From Pleurodeles waltl (taxonomy: Eukaryota; Chordata; Amphibia; Caudata; Salamandridae), in contig NC_090450.1 in the NCBI RefSeq assembly GCF_031143425.1, positions 218,561,442-218,625,441 on the forward strand: 64,000 nt of DNA. The letters are read 5' to 3'. This document shows positions 56,479 through 64,000 of this stretch, piece by piece. Every line of letters begins with the position of its first letter. Position 1 is the stretch's first letter. The notes under the pieces are model-generated. The model was not told the origin of the DNA. It saw nothing but the letters and a program-made list of their open reading frames with translations, and made no database searches. The position numbers were made by a program, and so were the translations under genes.

Positions 56479-59022
56479 CTATTCACCCAGAAAGTACTCC
56501 ATTTCAAAGTTTGTATTCAGTCCATCTTCTACCGCTCTGAGTTTTAAGATCCAAAGGCATTCCCCTTTTCTGAGGGCTAACTCTCTGTTGCCACCTCTAG
56601 GATCTTTATTGATACGGTCAAAGCCAAAAAATTCGAAACCACATATATAATTTTGTTTGCGGCAATGCCGAATATGGCTTACTATAGGGTATCTCTCGTC
56701 TTCATGTCGTAAGGCTCTGAAATGTTCACTCGCCCTAATTCGTAGAGGTCTGATGGTGCTACCTATATAGTAAAGCCCACATTTACAGATGATCATATAA
56801 ATGACAAAATTGGTGTCACATGTAATATTGTGGTCAATATTGTATTGTACCCCAGTAGAGCTTGTGAATGTGGTGATCCCAGACCTGGTCCATCTACACA
56901 TTCCACAATGGCCACATTTGAAAAAACCTTTGCCACGGCTAGTAAGCCAGTTGGTTGGATTGGGTTTATTGCGGTAATTGTAGCATAGAAAATTCTTGAG
57001 AGTTCTGCCCCTTCTATATGTGAACACCGGGGTATCCGGAACCACTCTTTTAAGAGCAGGATCTGCTGTAAGGATGTGCCAATGTCTGTTCATACATTTC
57101 CGTAACAGATTGGCAGTTTTGGTGTAACTAGTAATACAGCGGATTGTAGAGTCTCTTATTCTAGATTTTTTACCCAATGTATCAGACCTCTTAACCCGCA
57201 TGGCTCTAGTACGGGCTCTGTTAATCACTCGGGTAGAGTATCCCCGTGCTTTAAATCTCATGGCCATATCCTCTATACATACGTCAAAATCCTCATCAAG
57301 ACTACAATTCCGTCTGGCTCTTACCATTTCGCCAAATGGTATAGGGTTGATTTGATGGACTGGATGTGCACTCCTTGCATGTAAGATAGAATTGCAAGAG
57401 GTACTTTTTCTATAAAGTCTGCTCTCAATCTTGTTGTTGAAAATAAAAAGTTCTACGTCCAAAATTGAGATGCTGGTATCACTGTGTTCTGAAGTGAATC
57501 GAATATTGTAGTCATTATTATTAAGATAGTTTATGAAATTATCCAGTTCTTGTAGGTCACCTGTCCAGATCATAAGGCAGTCATCGATGTATCTACCCCA
57601 ATATAGTATATCTGAGACCCATTTACTCCCTTCGGTGCTCCAGATCATTTTATGTTCAAAAAATCCCATAAATAGATTAGCGTAGGATGGGGCAAATTTA
57701 GATCCCATGGCTACACCACGTTTTTGGCGGTACCAGTCATTTTTAAAGAGGAAAAAATTGTTGTTTAAGATCAAGTCAACCATATCGATCAACATTTGTG
57801 TGTGGCCATATAGACCTGCAGATCTCTTGTAAAGAAAATGACGTAGTGCTTCTTTGCCTTGTTCATGAATAATACTAGTATATAGGGAGGTCACATCAAG
57901 TGTAACTAGAATCATCCCTGGCTCCCAGGTAACGTCTGTTAGTATACTAAGAATATGTTTCGTATCCTTAATATATGATGGTAAGTTCCCCACAATAGGT
58001 TGTAAAAAGATGTCAACATATTCTGACAGTTTTTCAGTAGGTCCACCAATCCCTGATACAATAGGTCTCCCTGGGGGGGAAGTAGGATTTATGTGAATTT
58101 TAGGTAATATGTATATGCAGGGATTTCTGGGCCTGTGTACCCGTAAGTACATGTATTCTTCTTCTTTGAGCAGTGATAGATCAAAACCCTTGTGTATAAG
58201 CTTATTAATTTTATTGGCGAGAGCAGGGATAGGGTCAAATGTAATCTGTTCATAGCAGGAAGCATCTGTGAGTTGGCTATATATTTCCCGGTCATAATCT
58301 GCGGTATTCATAATCACAATATTACCTCCTTTGTCTGCCTCCCTGATGGTGATCTCCTCATTTTTCTGTAAAGATTTTAAGTACTGCATTTCTATCTGAG
58401 TGAGGTTTTGGTGCCAAACATGTTGGCGAGATTTATTGTGTAGCTCTAATTTATTTAAATCGTGCCAGACCAATTTAAAGAAAGTATCCACACAGTTGTC
58501 CTTAGTTAATGTCGGTATCCAATCTGATTTCCTCCTCAAACCACTCGGGAGTGAGTCAGATGGGATATCCAGATCTGCTAGAATACGTGTTATAGTGTTG
58601 GGATCCTGTTCACTATCCGCAATAGACAGGAGAGTGACCGTGTCCTGTACATCCATAATGGACAAATGTTGGTCGTCATTATGACCAACAAAGACGGTGC
58701 TAATGTCTGTGCGGTCAGGGTGATTGGCAAAAAACTTTCTCAGTTTGAGACGTCGAACAAACTTGAAAAAGTCAATTTTAGTTCTCTGGTAATCTCCAAA
58801 ATCCCCTGGGCAAAAACCTAATCCTTTACTGAGAAGTGACAGACCATCGGTTGTGAGTTCCAGATTAGAGAGGTTAATCACATTAATGGAGTCCCTGTTG
58901 GATACCCCTATTTCCCTCTGTTCCAAGACCTTGTTCTCATTCCTTTCTTTGAGTCTGTATGCTCTACCTCTGCCCCCCCGTCTGGTTTTTCTGGTTCTGC
59001 TCTGCGTCGACTTCCTTCCCAT
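56479..59022 (-). CDS. Penelope-like protein: reverse transcriptase plus GIY-YIG endonuclease
   Basis: 847 codons without interruption. Basic N-terminus (MGRKSTQSRTRKTRRGG). RT motifs in order: GRPIVSGIGGPTEKLSEYVD (about residues 315-335), VTLDVTSLYTSI, KRGVAMGSKFAPSYANLFMG and the catalytic box RYIDD at 57592-57581. A linker with the Cys cluster CGHCGMC (56916-56897) follows. The GIY-YIG domain has IYMIICKCGLYYIGSTIRPL, with GLYYIG at 56778-56761, and a downstream ASEHFRAL. This RT plus C-terminal GIY-YIG layout is diagnostic of Penelope-like elements. RT copies the element RNA and the nuclease nicks the target. The frame is intact, unlike the gypsy elements, so this is a comparatively young insertion. 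The start codon is uncertain because an upstream overlapping frame exists. Confidence 0.93.
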   Translation of the reverse strand: MGRKSTQSRTRKTRRGGRGRAYRLKERNENKVLEQREIGVSNRDSINVINLSNLELTTDGLSLLSKGLGFCPGDFGDYQRTKIDFFKFVRRLKLRKFFANHPDRTDISTVFVGHNDDQHLSIMDVQDTVTLLSIADSEQDPNTITRILADLDIPSDSLPSGLRRKSDWIPTLTKDNCVDTFFKLVWHDLNKLELHNKSRQHVWHQNLTQIEMQYLKSLQKNEEITIREADKGGNIVIMNTADYDREIYSQLTDASCYEQITFDPIPALANKINKLIHKGFDLSLLKEEEYMYLRVHRPRNPCIYILPKIHINPTSPPGRPIVSGIGGPTEKLSEYVDIFLQPIVGNLPSYIKDTKHILSILTDVTWEPGMILVTLDVTSLYTSIIHEQGKEALRHFLYKRSAGLYGHTQMLIDMVDLILNNNFFLFKNDWYRQKRGVAMGSKFAPSYANLFMGFFEHKMIWSTEGSKWVSDILYWGRYIDDCLMIWTGDLQELDNFINYLNNNDYNIRFTSEHSDTSISILDVELFIFNNKIESRLYRKSTSCNSILHARSAHPVHQINPIPFGEMVRARRNCSLDEDFDVCIEDMAMRFKARGYSTRVINRARTRAMRVKRSDTLGKKSRIRDSTIRCITSYTKTANLLRKCMNRHWHILTADPALKRVVPDTPVFTYRRGRTLKNFLCYNYRNKPNPTNWLTSRGKGFFKCGHCGMCRWTRSGITTFTSSTGVQYNIDHNITCDTNFVIYMIICKCGLYYIGSTIRPLRIRASEHFRALRHEDERYPIVSHIRHCRKQNYICGFEFFGFDRINKDPRGGNRELALRKGECLWILKLRAVEDGLNTNFEMEYFLGE

Positions 59023-59579
59023 TGGCCCTGTCTTATTCGTTGGACCTCCGCTAAAAAAGAGGGAGTGCCCTGTTGTTCTATCATGTCCTGTCTGGAAATG
59101 TTCGAATTAGAACTTATATCACTAATGTTGGTAGATACACTGTTTAGTGAAGATGAGGAGCCAGCATCATAGTTTTTTGGAGGTTCACACTTTTTAACTA
59201 GGTGATCATATTTTCGGGAAAATGTAAAAATCCTTCCATTTTTGTAATCTAACTCATCCCGCTTTAATTTGCGTGCTTTTCTTTGTGTGATCTCATTTTG
59301 GTGAAGTTCAATAATCTCATGTAGAATTCTATAATTTTTGGCAGTTGGTTCTTCCAAATTCATATTTTTAATTTCTAGTTCTAGAGCCGAGATTTCTGTT
59401 TGCAATCTAGTCACTTTTCTCTCCGAGTTTTCTATAAGAATGTTCATTAGTCTAAGTGAACTTGACAACAGTTCCTGTTCCCAGCTGTCCAGTAAATCTG
59501 GGTCAAGGTCGTCAAAAGTGGGAAAAATATGTGAACGTAGCCCTCTCGGTATCCTGTTGAGTTTTACATATTGTTTCAA
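58908..59579 (-). CDS. Penelope-like upstream frame, coiled-coil protein
   Basis: 223 codons, starting MKQYVKLNRIPRGLRSHIFP close to the 5' end of the element. It is mostly helical: heptad-like SLRLMNILIENSERKVTRLQ followed by further Leu/Glu-rich turns, then a Lys/Arg-rich segment (RKARKLKRDEL) and a Ser/Asn-rich tail. It overlaps the RT frame by 115 nt in a different frame. It may be a separate first protein, or the N-terminus of the RT protein separated by one frameshift. Coiled-coil N-terminal parts are known in Penelope-like proteins. It has no catalytic motif. Confidence 0.7.
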   Translation of the reverse strand: MKQYVKLNRIPRGLRSHIFPTFDDLDPDLLDSWEQELLSSSLRLMNILIENSERKVTRLQTEISALELEIKNMNLEEPTAKNYRILHEIIELHQNEITQRKARKLKRDELDYKNGRIFTFSRKYDHLVKKCEPPKNYDAGSSSSLNSVSTNISDISSNSNISRQDMIEQQGTPSFLAEVQRIRQGQWEGSRRRAEPEKPDGGAEVEHTDSKKGMRTRSWNRGK

Positions 59580-59605
59580 GGTGGCCCCATCCCACTATAA
59601 CAGGA

Positions 59606-59800
59606 TCACAGTCTCCACTGGTTCTGGAGGGGGCTTTGTGCCCAGAATGCTTCATCCTGTCAAGGACTGAGGTAGTAAATGAGATACTCCTCTGGTTCTG
59701 GAGGGGGCTTTGTGCCCAGAGTGCTTCATCCTGCCAAGGACTGAGGCAGCGGATGCCTTTCTCCACTGGTTCTGGAGGGGGCCTGGTGCCCAGAGTGCTC
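59606..59800. repeat. About 70-bp tandem repeats right of the Penelope insertion
   Basis: Three units of CTGGTTCTGGAGGGGGC followed by TTGTGCCCAGAGTGCTTCAT and CCAAGGACTGAGG. In antisense the GCCCCCTCCAGAACCAG part is also present in the copy 1 array (about 35875-35893). Confidence 0.75.
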
Positions 59801-59979
59801 CACGTGCAGTGTGGCCGGTACAATTCCCTCACCTGGGTGTGTGTGCCACGAGATTGCCGAGGTACAGGTAGCATGATACGCCATGGAGGCAGCGACATAC
59901 CCCACACTGCTGCGGCTTCGCATTCCATATGCAGGTGACAACTGTGATGACAGTGATGCTTCATGGAAGCTGCCAAGGA

Positions 59980-62739
59980 TCCTGGAACTCACCACCAGCC
60001 TCGGACGACTGACCACTGGGGATGGTAGAAATGTCTGCGGTGGTGCACTGGCTGAGGATGTCGCGGGCCGCTGGCGGTGCTTGCAGCGGTGGAAGTCGCG
60101 GCGGTGCTTGCGGCGGTGGCAGTCGCGGCAGTGCTTGCGGCGGTGGCAGTCGCGGCAGTGCTGGCTGCGGGGTCTGTGGCAGCGGTGCTGGCTGCGGGGT
60201 CTGTGGCGGCGGTGCTGGCTGCGGGGTCGGTGGCGGCGGTGCTGGCGGCGGAGTCTATGGCGGTGCAGGTGGCGGTGTTGTCCGCCGTACAGGTTGGCGT
60301 CGACGTGGACAGAAGGTGTGACACCTTGCCCTCTCCTGACCTGCCCTTCAGTTTTTGGCCCTTCCCCCACCTTTGATGGTGGCGCAGCTGTCTTGCCACA
60401 ATCCCCTTTAGTTTTCCCTGAGCCCTTGGTGGCAGGTGTTTTCGGCTTCTTCCTCCGGGATGTGGGCACCTTTTTCACCTTAGCAGGTGGCGGAATGTCC
60501 TTGCCCTCGCTCCGTGGCACACTGGCAGCCTTGATGGTTGGCGCACTCCATGACCCCGCAGTTGCTGGCACCAATGTGGTGACTGAGGTGCTTGGCTGGG
60601 ACCTGGAAAGTCTTGCCCTAGGGGAAGGATGGGGGGAGGGTGTAGGGAAGAGGTCAATATTAGCCAGGAAAAGATTTTTAGACATACTGGGACGGGTAGA
60701 TAGAGGGGGTTTGGGAGTGGAGGTAGAGGTAGAGGTAGTGGTTGCAGGAGGTGTACGTCTGCTGAATCTGGGTGAAGGTGCATGGGTTGGAGGCTGTTGT
60801 GAGGTGGATGGCTGTTGGTGGGTGTGTGCCTGCGTTTGTGTCCTTTGGGAGGAGGGCTCACAGACACCCTGGGAGAGGACACAGGGGATGTGTGAATGGT
60901 AGTGGGGGTGGTGAGTGCACGTGAGCGGTGTTTGGTGATGGGCGTGCTGGTGATGGAGGTAGTGGCTGAGGATGTAGTGTATGCAGGTGTGAGTGGAGAC
61001 GAGACTGGGAGGGAGGAGGGAGATGTGGATAAGGGGGACACAGTGGAGGCAGTGGATGTTGGTATGTGTGCATGGGTGTGATGCTTGTCTGAGTGCCTGT
61101 GGGATGTGTGGTGCTTATGTTTGCCTGAGCCACCCTTGTGTGTTGAGGTGTGTGCATGCTGGTCTGATGGTGTGCTTGAGATAGGCTGAGGTACAGGGGA
61201 TTGGGTCTGGGTGGAGGAAGTTGGAGGGAGAAGGCTAGACACAGGGCCAATGGCTGCCATCAGTGCTGAGCCCAGAGCCTGAAATGCTCTCTGTTGGGCT
61301 GCCTGGACAGAATGAATGCCCTCCAGGTATGCATTTGTTTGTTGCAAATGCCTCTCAACACTTTGGATGGCATTCAGAATGGCAGACTGCCCAACAGTGA
61401 GGGATCTCAGGAGGTCAATAGCCTCCTCACTGAGGGCAGCAGGGCCTGAGGTGCCTGGGGCGAAGGAGATGCCCACCCTCCTGGGTGAGGAGGTATGGGA
61501 CACACGCTGAGGGGCTGCTGGGAGGGCAGGGCTGGTGGGGGGGTGGCAGCTGTACCTGTTGATGCGGGGGGCACAGAGGGGCCCGCCACCGCAAGGGAGC
61601 TCCCATCAGAGGAGGAGTCGCTGCCACTGCTGTCTGTTCCTGTCCCCGCCGTAGAGCTCCCCTCGCCCTCCATCCCACTGGTGCCTTCAGACTCCGTTGT
61701 TTCGCCCTCCAGGGCCAAGTGGGATGCAGCTCCCTCCTGCTCCGGTGCCAATGCTCCTTCGCCTGATGATGCTATTGCAGACAAGAACAGGGAGACCACA
61801 AAAATAGGGGGGAAAGACAGAAGAAAGATATGTTCTGTGCTTGCAACACCACTACCGTTGGCGGACACTACAGACACAGTAGCCCTCTGCACTACGCCAT
61901 GCACTTCTAGTTCCTAGACTAATCACATGCCCATGGGGTACAGGGCCTAAGCCCGATTGCCGCACACATGGAAGTCACAGGAGCCTGACTAGATGTAGAA
62001 GGCACTAACCATTAGTGGAGTTGGGGTGCCACTGAGCCTGCCTCACAAGGGACCTTGCCTACCAAGATCACCCTGGCCTAGAGGAACCCACTGCCCACCT
62101 CCCCCACCCAGACACCTCTTTATGCGTGCAGAGTCAGCTGAATGAGAGTGTACTCACCCCCTGTGGCTGCTGTGATACCCTCAAGCGCCCATCCAACTCC
62201 GGATACGCCACCGCCAGGATCCGGAACATCAGGGGGGTCATGGTGCGACGGGCACCCCTCCGACGTTGGAAGGCCATCCCCAGCTGGGCCTCCGTCGTCT
62301 TCTTGCTCCAGCGGCGAAGGTCCTCCCATCTTTTCTGGCAGTGGGTGCTCCGTCTGTGGTGGACCCCCAGGGTCCGGACGTCCTTGGCGATGGCACGCCA
62401 AATAGCCTTCTTCTGGTAGGCGCTGACCTAGAGGAATAGTACAGGGGAAAAGTAAAATCTTTACCCGTCCGGACCGTCATACTCATTGGCCCATGTTCCC
62501 AACCTTGCCCTGACGCACATACACTCACCGTCCGCACATGCAGGCCTCCGTCCCCCCCCATGTATCTTCAATCCACACCATTCCAAACAGGCATTGCCCA
62601 GGCAGCATGCTCACAGTGTATTGACCTGTTTGTCTGGAGGACCGTATTGTTGTGTGTAATGGGGGAGGACCCCATCCACTAGTTTCTCCAACTTCTCCGA
62701 AGTGAAGGCAGGGGCCCTTTCCCCAGACACATGAGCCAG
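59980..62739 (-). pseudogene. Harbinger copy 2 Myb/SANT-like DNA-binding protein, three exons
   Basis: Exon 1 (62739-62626): LAHVSGERAPAFTSEKLEKL, then VDGVLPHYTQQYGPPDKQ, ending at a GT donor. The first codon is CTG where a start would be expected. Exon 2 (62427-62158, 90 codons): acceptor CCTCTAG, then VSAYQKKAIWRAIAKDVRTL, a RRSTHCQKRWEDLRRW motif typical of Myb/trihelix folds, RRGARRTMTPLM and AYPELDGRLR, with donor GGG|GTGAGT. Exon 3 starts at 61771 (acceptor GCAATAG): SSGEGALAPEQEGA..., LSEEAIDLLRS, then His/Ser/Pro-rich and Lys-rich low-complexity tails with a minisatellite. Exon 2 to exon 3 is out of phase as read, and frameshifts occur near 61500 and 60680. Harbinger Myb-like proteins help bring the transposase to nucleus and transposon ends. 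Confidence 0.8.
60070..60265 (-). repeat. 30-bp minisatellite in the Myb-like gene tail
   Basis: Units of GCGGTGGCAGTCGCGGCAGT and GGGTCTGTGGCGGCGGTGCT type. On the minus strand they encode Ala/Thr/Ser-rich (TAASTAAT, DPAASTAA) peptides. Long open frames on the plus strand here are artefacts of the repeat. Confidence 0.8.
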
Positions 62740-63184
62740 CGTTGCTTCCAGACTGAGGTCACAGCAGCACTTGCAGTTTAGGTCCTCTCCTGTTGAAGGT
62801 CAGGTATCAAGTGAGTGAACAGACAGAAAATGGCGATCACTTCCACGGCGGTGCGTATCGTCGCCGCCGGCGTATATCGTCATTGGCTCCTCTGACCCAT
62901 AGGGTCCAATGTTAACCAATGCAGGATTGCGCCGTGGTCTTCGACCGCCTACTGCGACGGTGTACAACGCCAGCGCAGTTACCTCATATCCCCTTGTCCC
63001 ACATTACAGGTCTGGCAGCCGCCATTTCAGGGGGCCACATGGCATTAATGTTAACTGTGTCACTCCAATGTAGGCCTTGAATACACACAGTAACAGGTAC
63101 ATTGCGGATTAATAAATGTGTGCAAATGACATGTTGTGATACCTCAGCGTTGGCTGACTCTCTGCTTGCTGTTCTCGTCAATAG

Positions 63185-63645
63185 GGCACGTCTGCTGGGG
63201 CAGGTGATGAGATGGCAGCATCCTCCGGTGTACAGACCGCTGGTGGACCTGTCAACAATGGAACAGAGACACGTAATAGTCACCTACAGACTTGATCGTG
63301 CAACAATCCATGAACTGTGTGCCCAGTTGGAGCCAGACCTGATGTCAGCTATCCGCCATCCCACAGGAATCCCCCCTCTAGTGCAGGCCCTGTCTGTACA
63401 CCATTTCCTGGCAAGTGGTTCCTTTCAAACAACAGTGGCCATTGCATCAGGGATGTTCCAGCCAATGTTGCAAATGTGTGGTCCAGAGTGTTGTCTGCCC
63501 TGCTGAAACACATGCGCAGCTACATCGTGTTCCCTCAGGTGGAGGATTTGCCCACAGTGAAAGGTGACTTCAATGCCCTGGGACATATCCCCAACATCAT
63601 AGGTGCCATTGATGGAACACATGCGGCCTTGGTACCCGTGGGTGG
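63185..63645 (+). pseudogene. Harbinger transposase catalytic exon, truncated (HARBI1-like)
   Basis: After a TCAATAG acceptor: ARLLGQVMRWQHPPVYRPLV, then TYRLDRATIHELC, GIPPLVQALSVHHFLASGSF (the helix-turn-helix region of this family), and after a frameshift between about 63455 and 63480 NVWSRVLSALLKHM, IVFPQVEDLPTVKGDFNALG and IPNIIGAIDGTHAAL, where the Asp of AIDGTH is the first catalytic acid. The remaining catalytic Asp and Glu are missing because the homology ends at VPVG near 63640 and an antisense Myb-like sequence follows. Non-functional as it stands. Confidence 0.85.
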
Positions 63646-64000
63646 GGTGCTGGTGTCGTGTTCCTGTGACGGTGCCTCCTGTCCACTAGCGCCGGCGGAG
63701 GTGGAGGGCTGTTCATCATCCAGGATAGTGTCAGGGGCCCTTTGTTGTGCCACAGTGTCCCTCCTGGTGTTGACAAGGTCTTGCAGCACCCTTACAATCG
63801 GGACCAGGGTGTTGTTAATGGACTTCAGGCCCTTCCTGATCCCCAGATAGTGTTCCTCCTGCAGACTCTGGGTCTCCTGAAACTTGGCCAGTACCGTTGC
63901 CATCGTCTCCAGGGAATGATGGTAAGCTCCCATGATGTTGGAGAGGGCCTTGTGGAGAGTGGGTTCCCTGGGCCTGTCCTCCCCCTGTCACACAGCAGTC
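63640..64000 (-). pseudogene. Second Myb-like protein, C-terminal fragment
   Basis: Minus strand: EPTLHKALSNIMGAYHHSLE, then TMATVLAKFQETQSLQEEHY, IRKGLKSINNTLVPIVRVLQ, and a Ser/Gly/Pro-rich end (DDEQPSTSAGASGQEAPSQ, STPPTG). The helical part followed by a low-complexity tail is the general shape of Harbinger-associated Myb-like proteins, but the sequence differs from the gene at 59980-62739, so it comes from another subfamily. The DNA-binding part would be right of the window. It abuts the truncated transposase in antisense. Confidence 0.6.

Larger units (their letters stand above)
54374..59605 (-). mobile_element. Penelope-like retroelement with hammerhead ribozyme
   Basis: About 5.2 kb in reverse orientation, inserted in the Harbinger minisatellite. 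Order on its own strand: a 223-codon N-terminal frame, an overlapping 847-codon RT/GIY-YIG frame, about 2 kb of noncoding sequence and a hammerhead ribozyme near the 3' end. CACAGTCTC stands on both outer sides (about 54362 and 59608) and may be a target duplication, but it is also part of the host repeat. No second ribozyme was found near the 5' end, so a 5' pseudo-LTR seems to be missing. Boundaries are approximate. Confidence 0.88.
53227..63640 (+). mobile_element. Harbinger transposon copy 2, interrupted by a Penelope-like element
   Basis: The left terminus GGCCCTCATTACAACCC begins at 53227. In plus direction it has transposase exon 1 (53554-53636), family tandem repeats, the inserted Penelope-like element (54374-59605), the Myb-like gene in antisense (62739 to about 59980) and the catalytic transposase exon (63185 to about 63640). 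No second terminus is present: at about 63640 the sequence switches to another Myb-like gene. It is inverted relative to copy 1. Strand refers to the transposase. Confidence 0.82.

Noticed and set aside
59883..60902. 339-codon plus-strand open frame rich in Arg/Cys/Trp and neighbouring Ala/Val/Gly-rich frames.
   Set aside because: It is the antisense of the Myb-like gene tail and its minisatellite; GC-rich triplet repeats open all frames.
1..64000. Host protein genes, tRNA or rRNA genes.
   Set aside because: No host protein domain, no rRNA-like stretch and no tRNA-like cloverleaf was recognised. All strong coding signals belong to mobile elements.

Overview
This window looks like vertebrate, repeat-saturated DNA with no recognisable host gene. 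The combination of Ty3/gypsy elements with INT upstream of RT, LTRs of 2.5-3 kb, solo LTRs, a Penelope-like element with a hammerhead ribozyme, Harbinger transposons and long multi-hairpin TIR elements suggests a giant-genome amphibian, most likely a salamander or newt. The organism call is inference; no marker gene is present.

Positions 1-36964 are, in my reading, one Harbinger transposon (copy 1) broken up by LTR elements. Its Myb-like gene survives in three collinear pieces (11137-11331, 30516-31084, 34910 to about 36130), and exon 1 of its transposase lies at 36556-36638 on the minus strand beside the terminus at about 36964. Between the pieces sit gypsy element A (2349-11136, with a reverse LTR nested at 1-2348), gypsy composite B (11332-30515, flanked by CATAC on both sides, with two nested solo LTRs and one MITE), and a solo LTR (31085-34909, flanked by GATAC, with a MITE inside). 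Both gypsy elements read gag-PR-INT-RT-RNase H, the order known from Gmr1-type elements. Both are defective.

Positions 36965-53226 hold older debris: an LTR nested in another LTR (38177-40861 inside 37656-42470), a decayed retrovirus-like gag split by a MITE (42490-45860), several TIR elements with 3-bp target duplications (42570-43439, 47425-48047 with 47694-47883 inside it, 48110-48587, 49788-50710), a degenerate TGAG-type simple repeat, and stretches where I recognise nothing.

From 53227 to about 63640 lies Harbinger copy 2, in the opposite orientation to copy 1. Its terminus and 83-nt transposase exon 1 are at the left (53554-53636, plus strand). A three-exon Myb/SANT-like gene runs on the minus strand (62739 down to about 59980). 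The catalytic transposase exon begins at 63185 on the plus strand, so the Myb-like gene appears to lie antisense inside the transposase intron. A 5.2-kb Penelope-like retroelement (54374-59605, minus strand) with a long RT/GIY-YIG reading frame and a hammerhead ribozyme is inserted in a 64-bp minisatellite of the Harbinger element. At about 63640 the transposase stops and runs into the antisense C-terminus of a second Myb-like protein, so the right edge is a junction of two Harbinger-type sequences.
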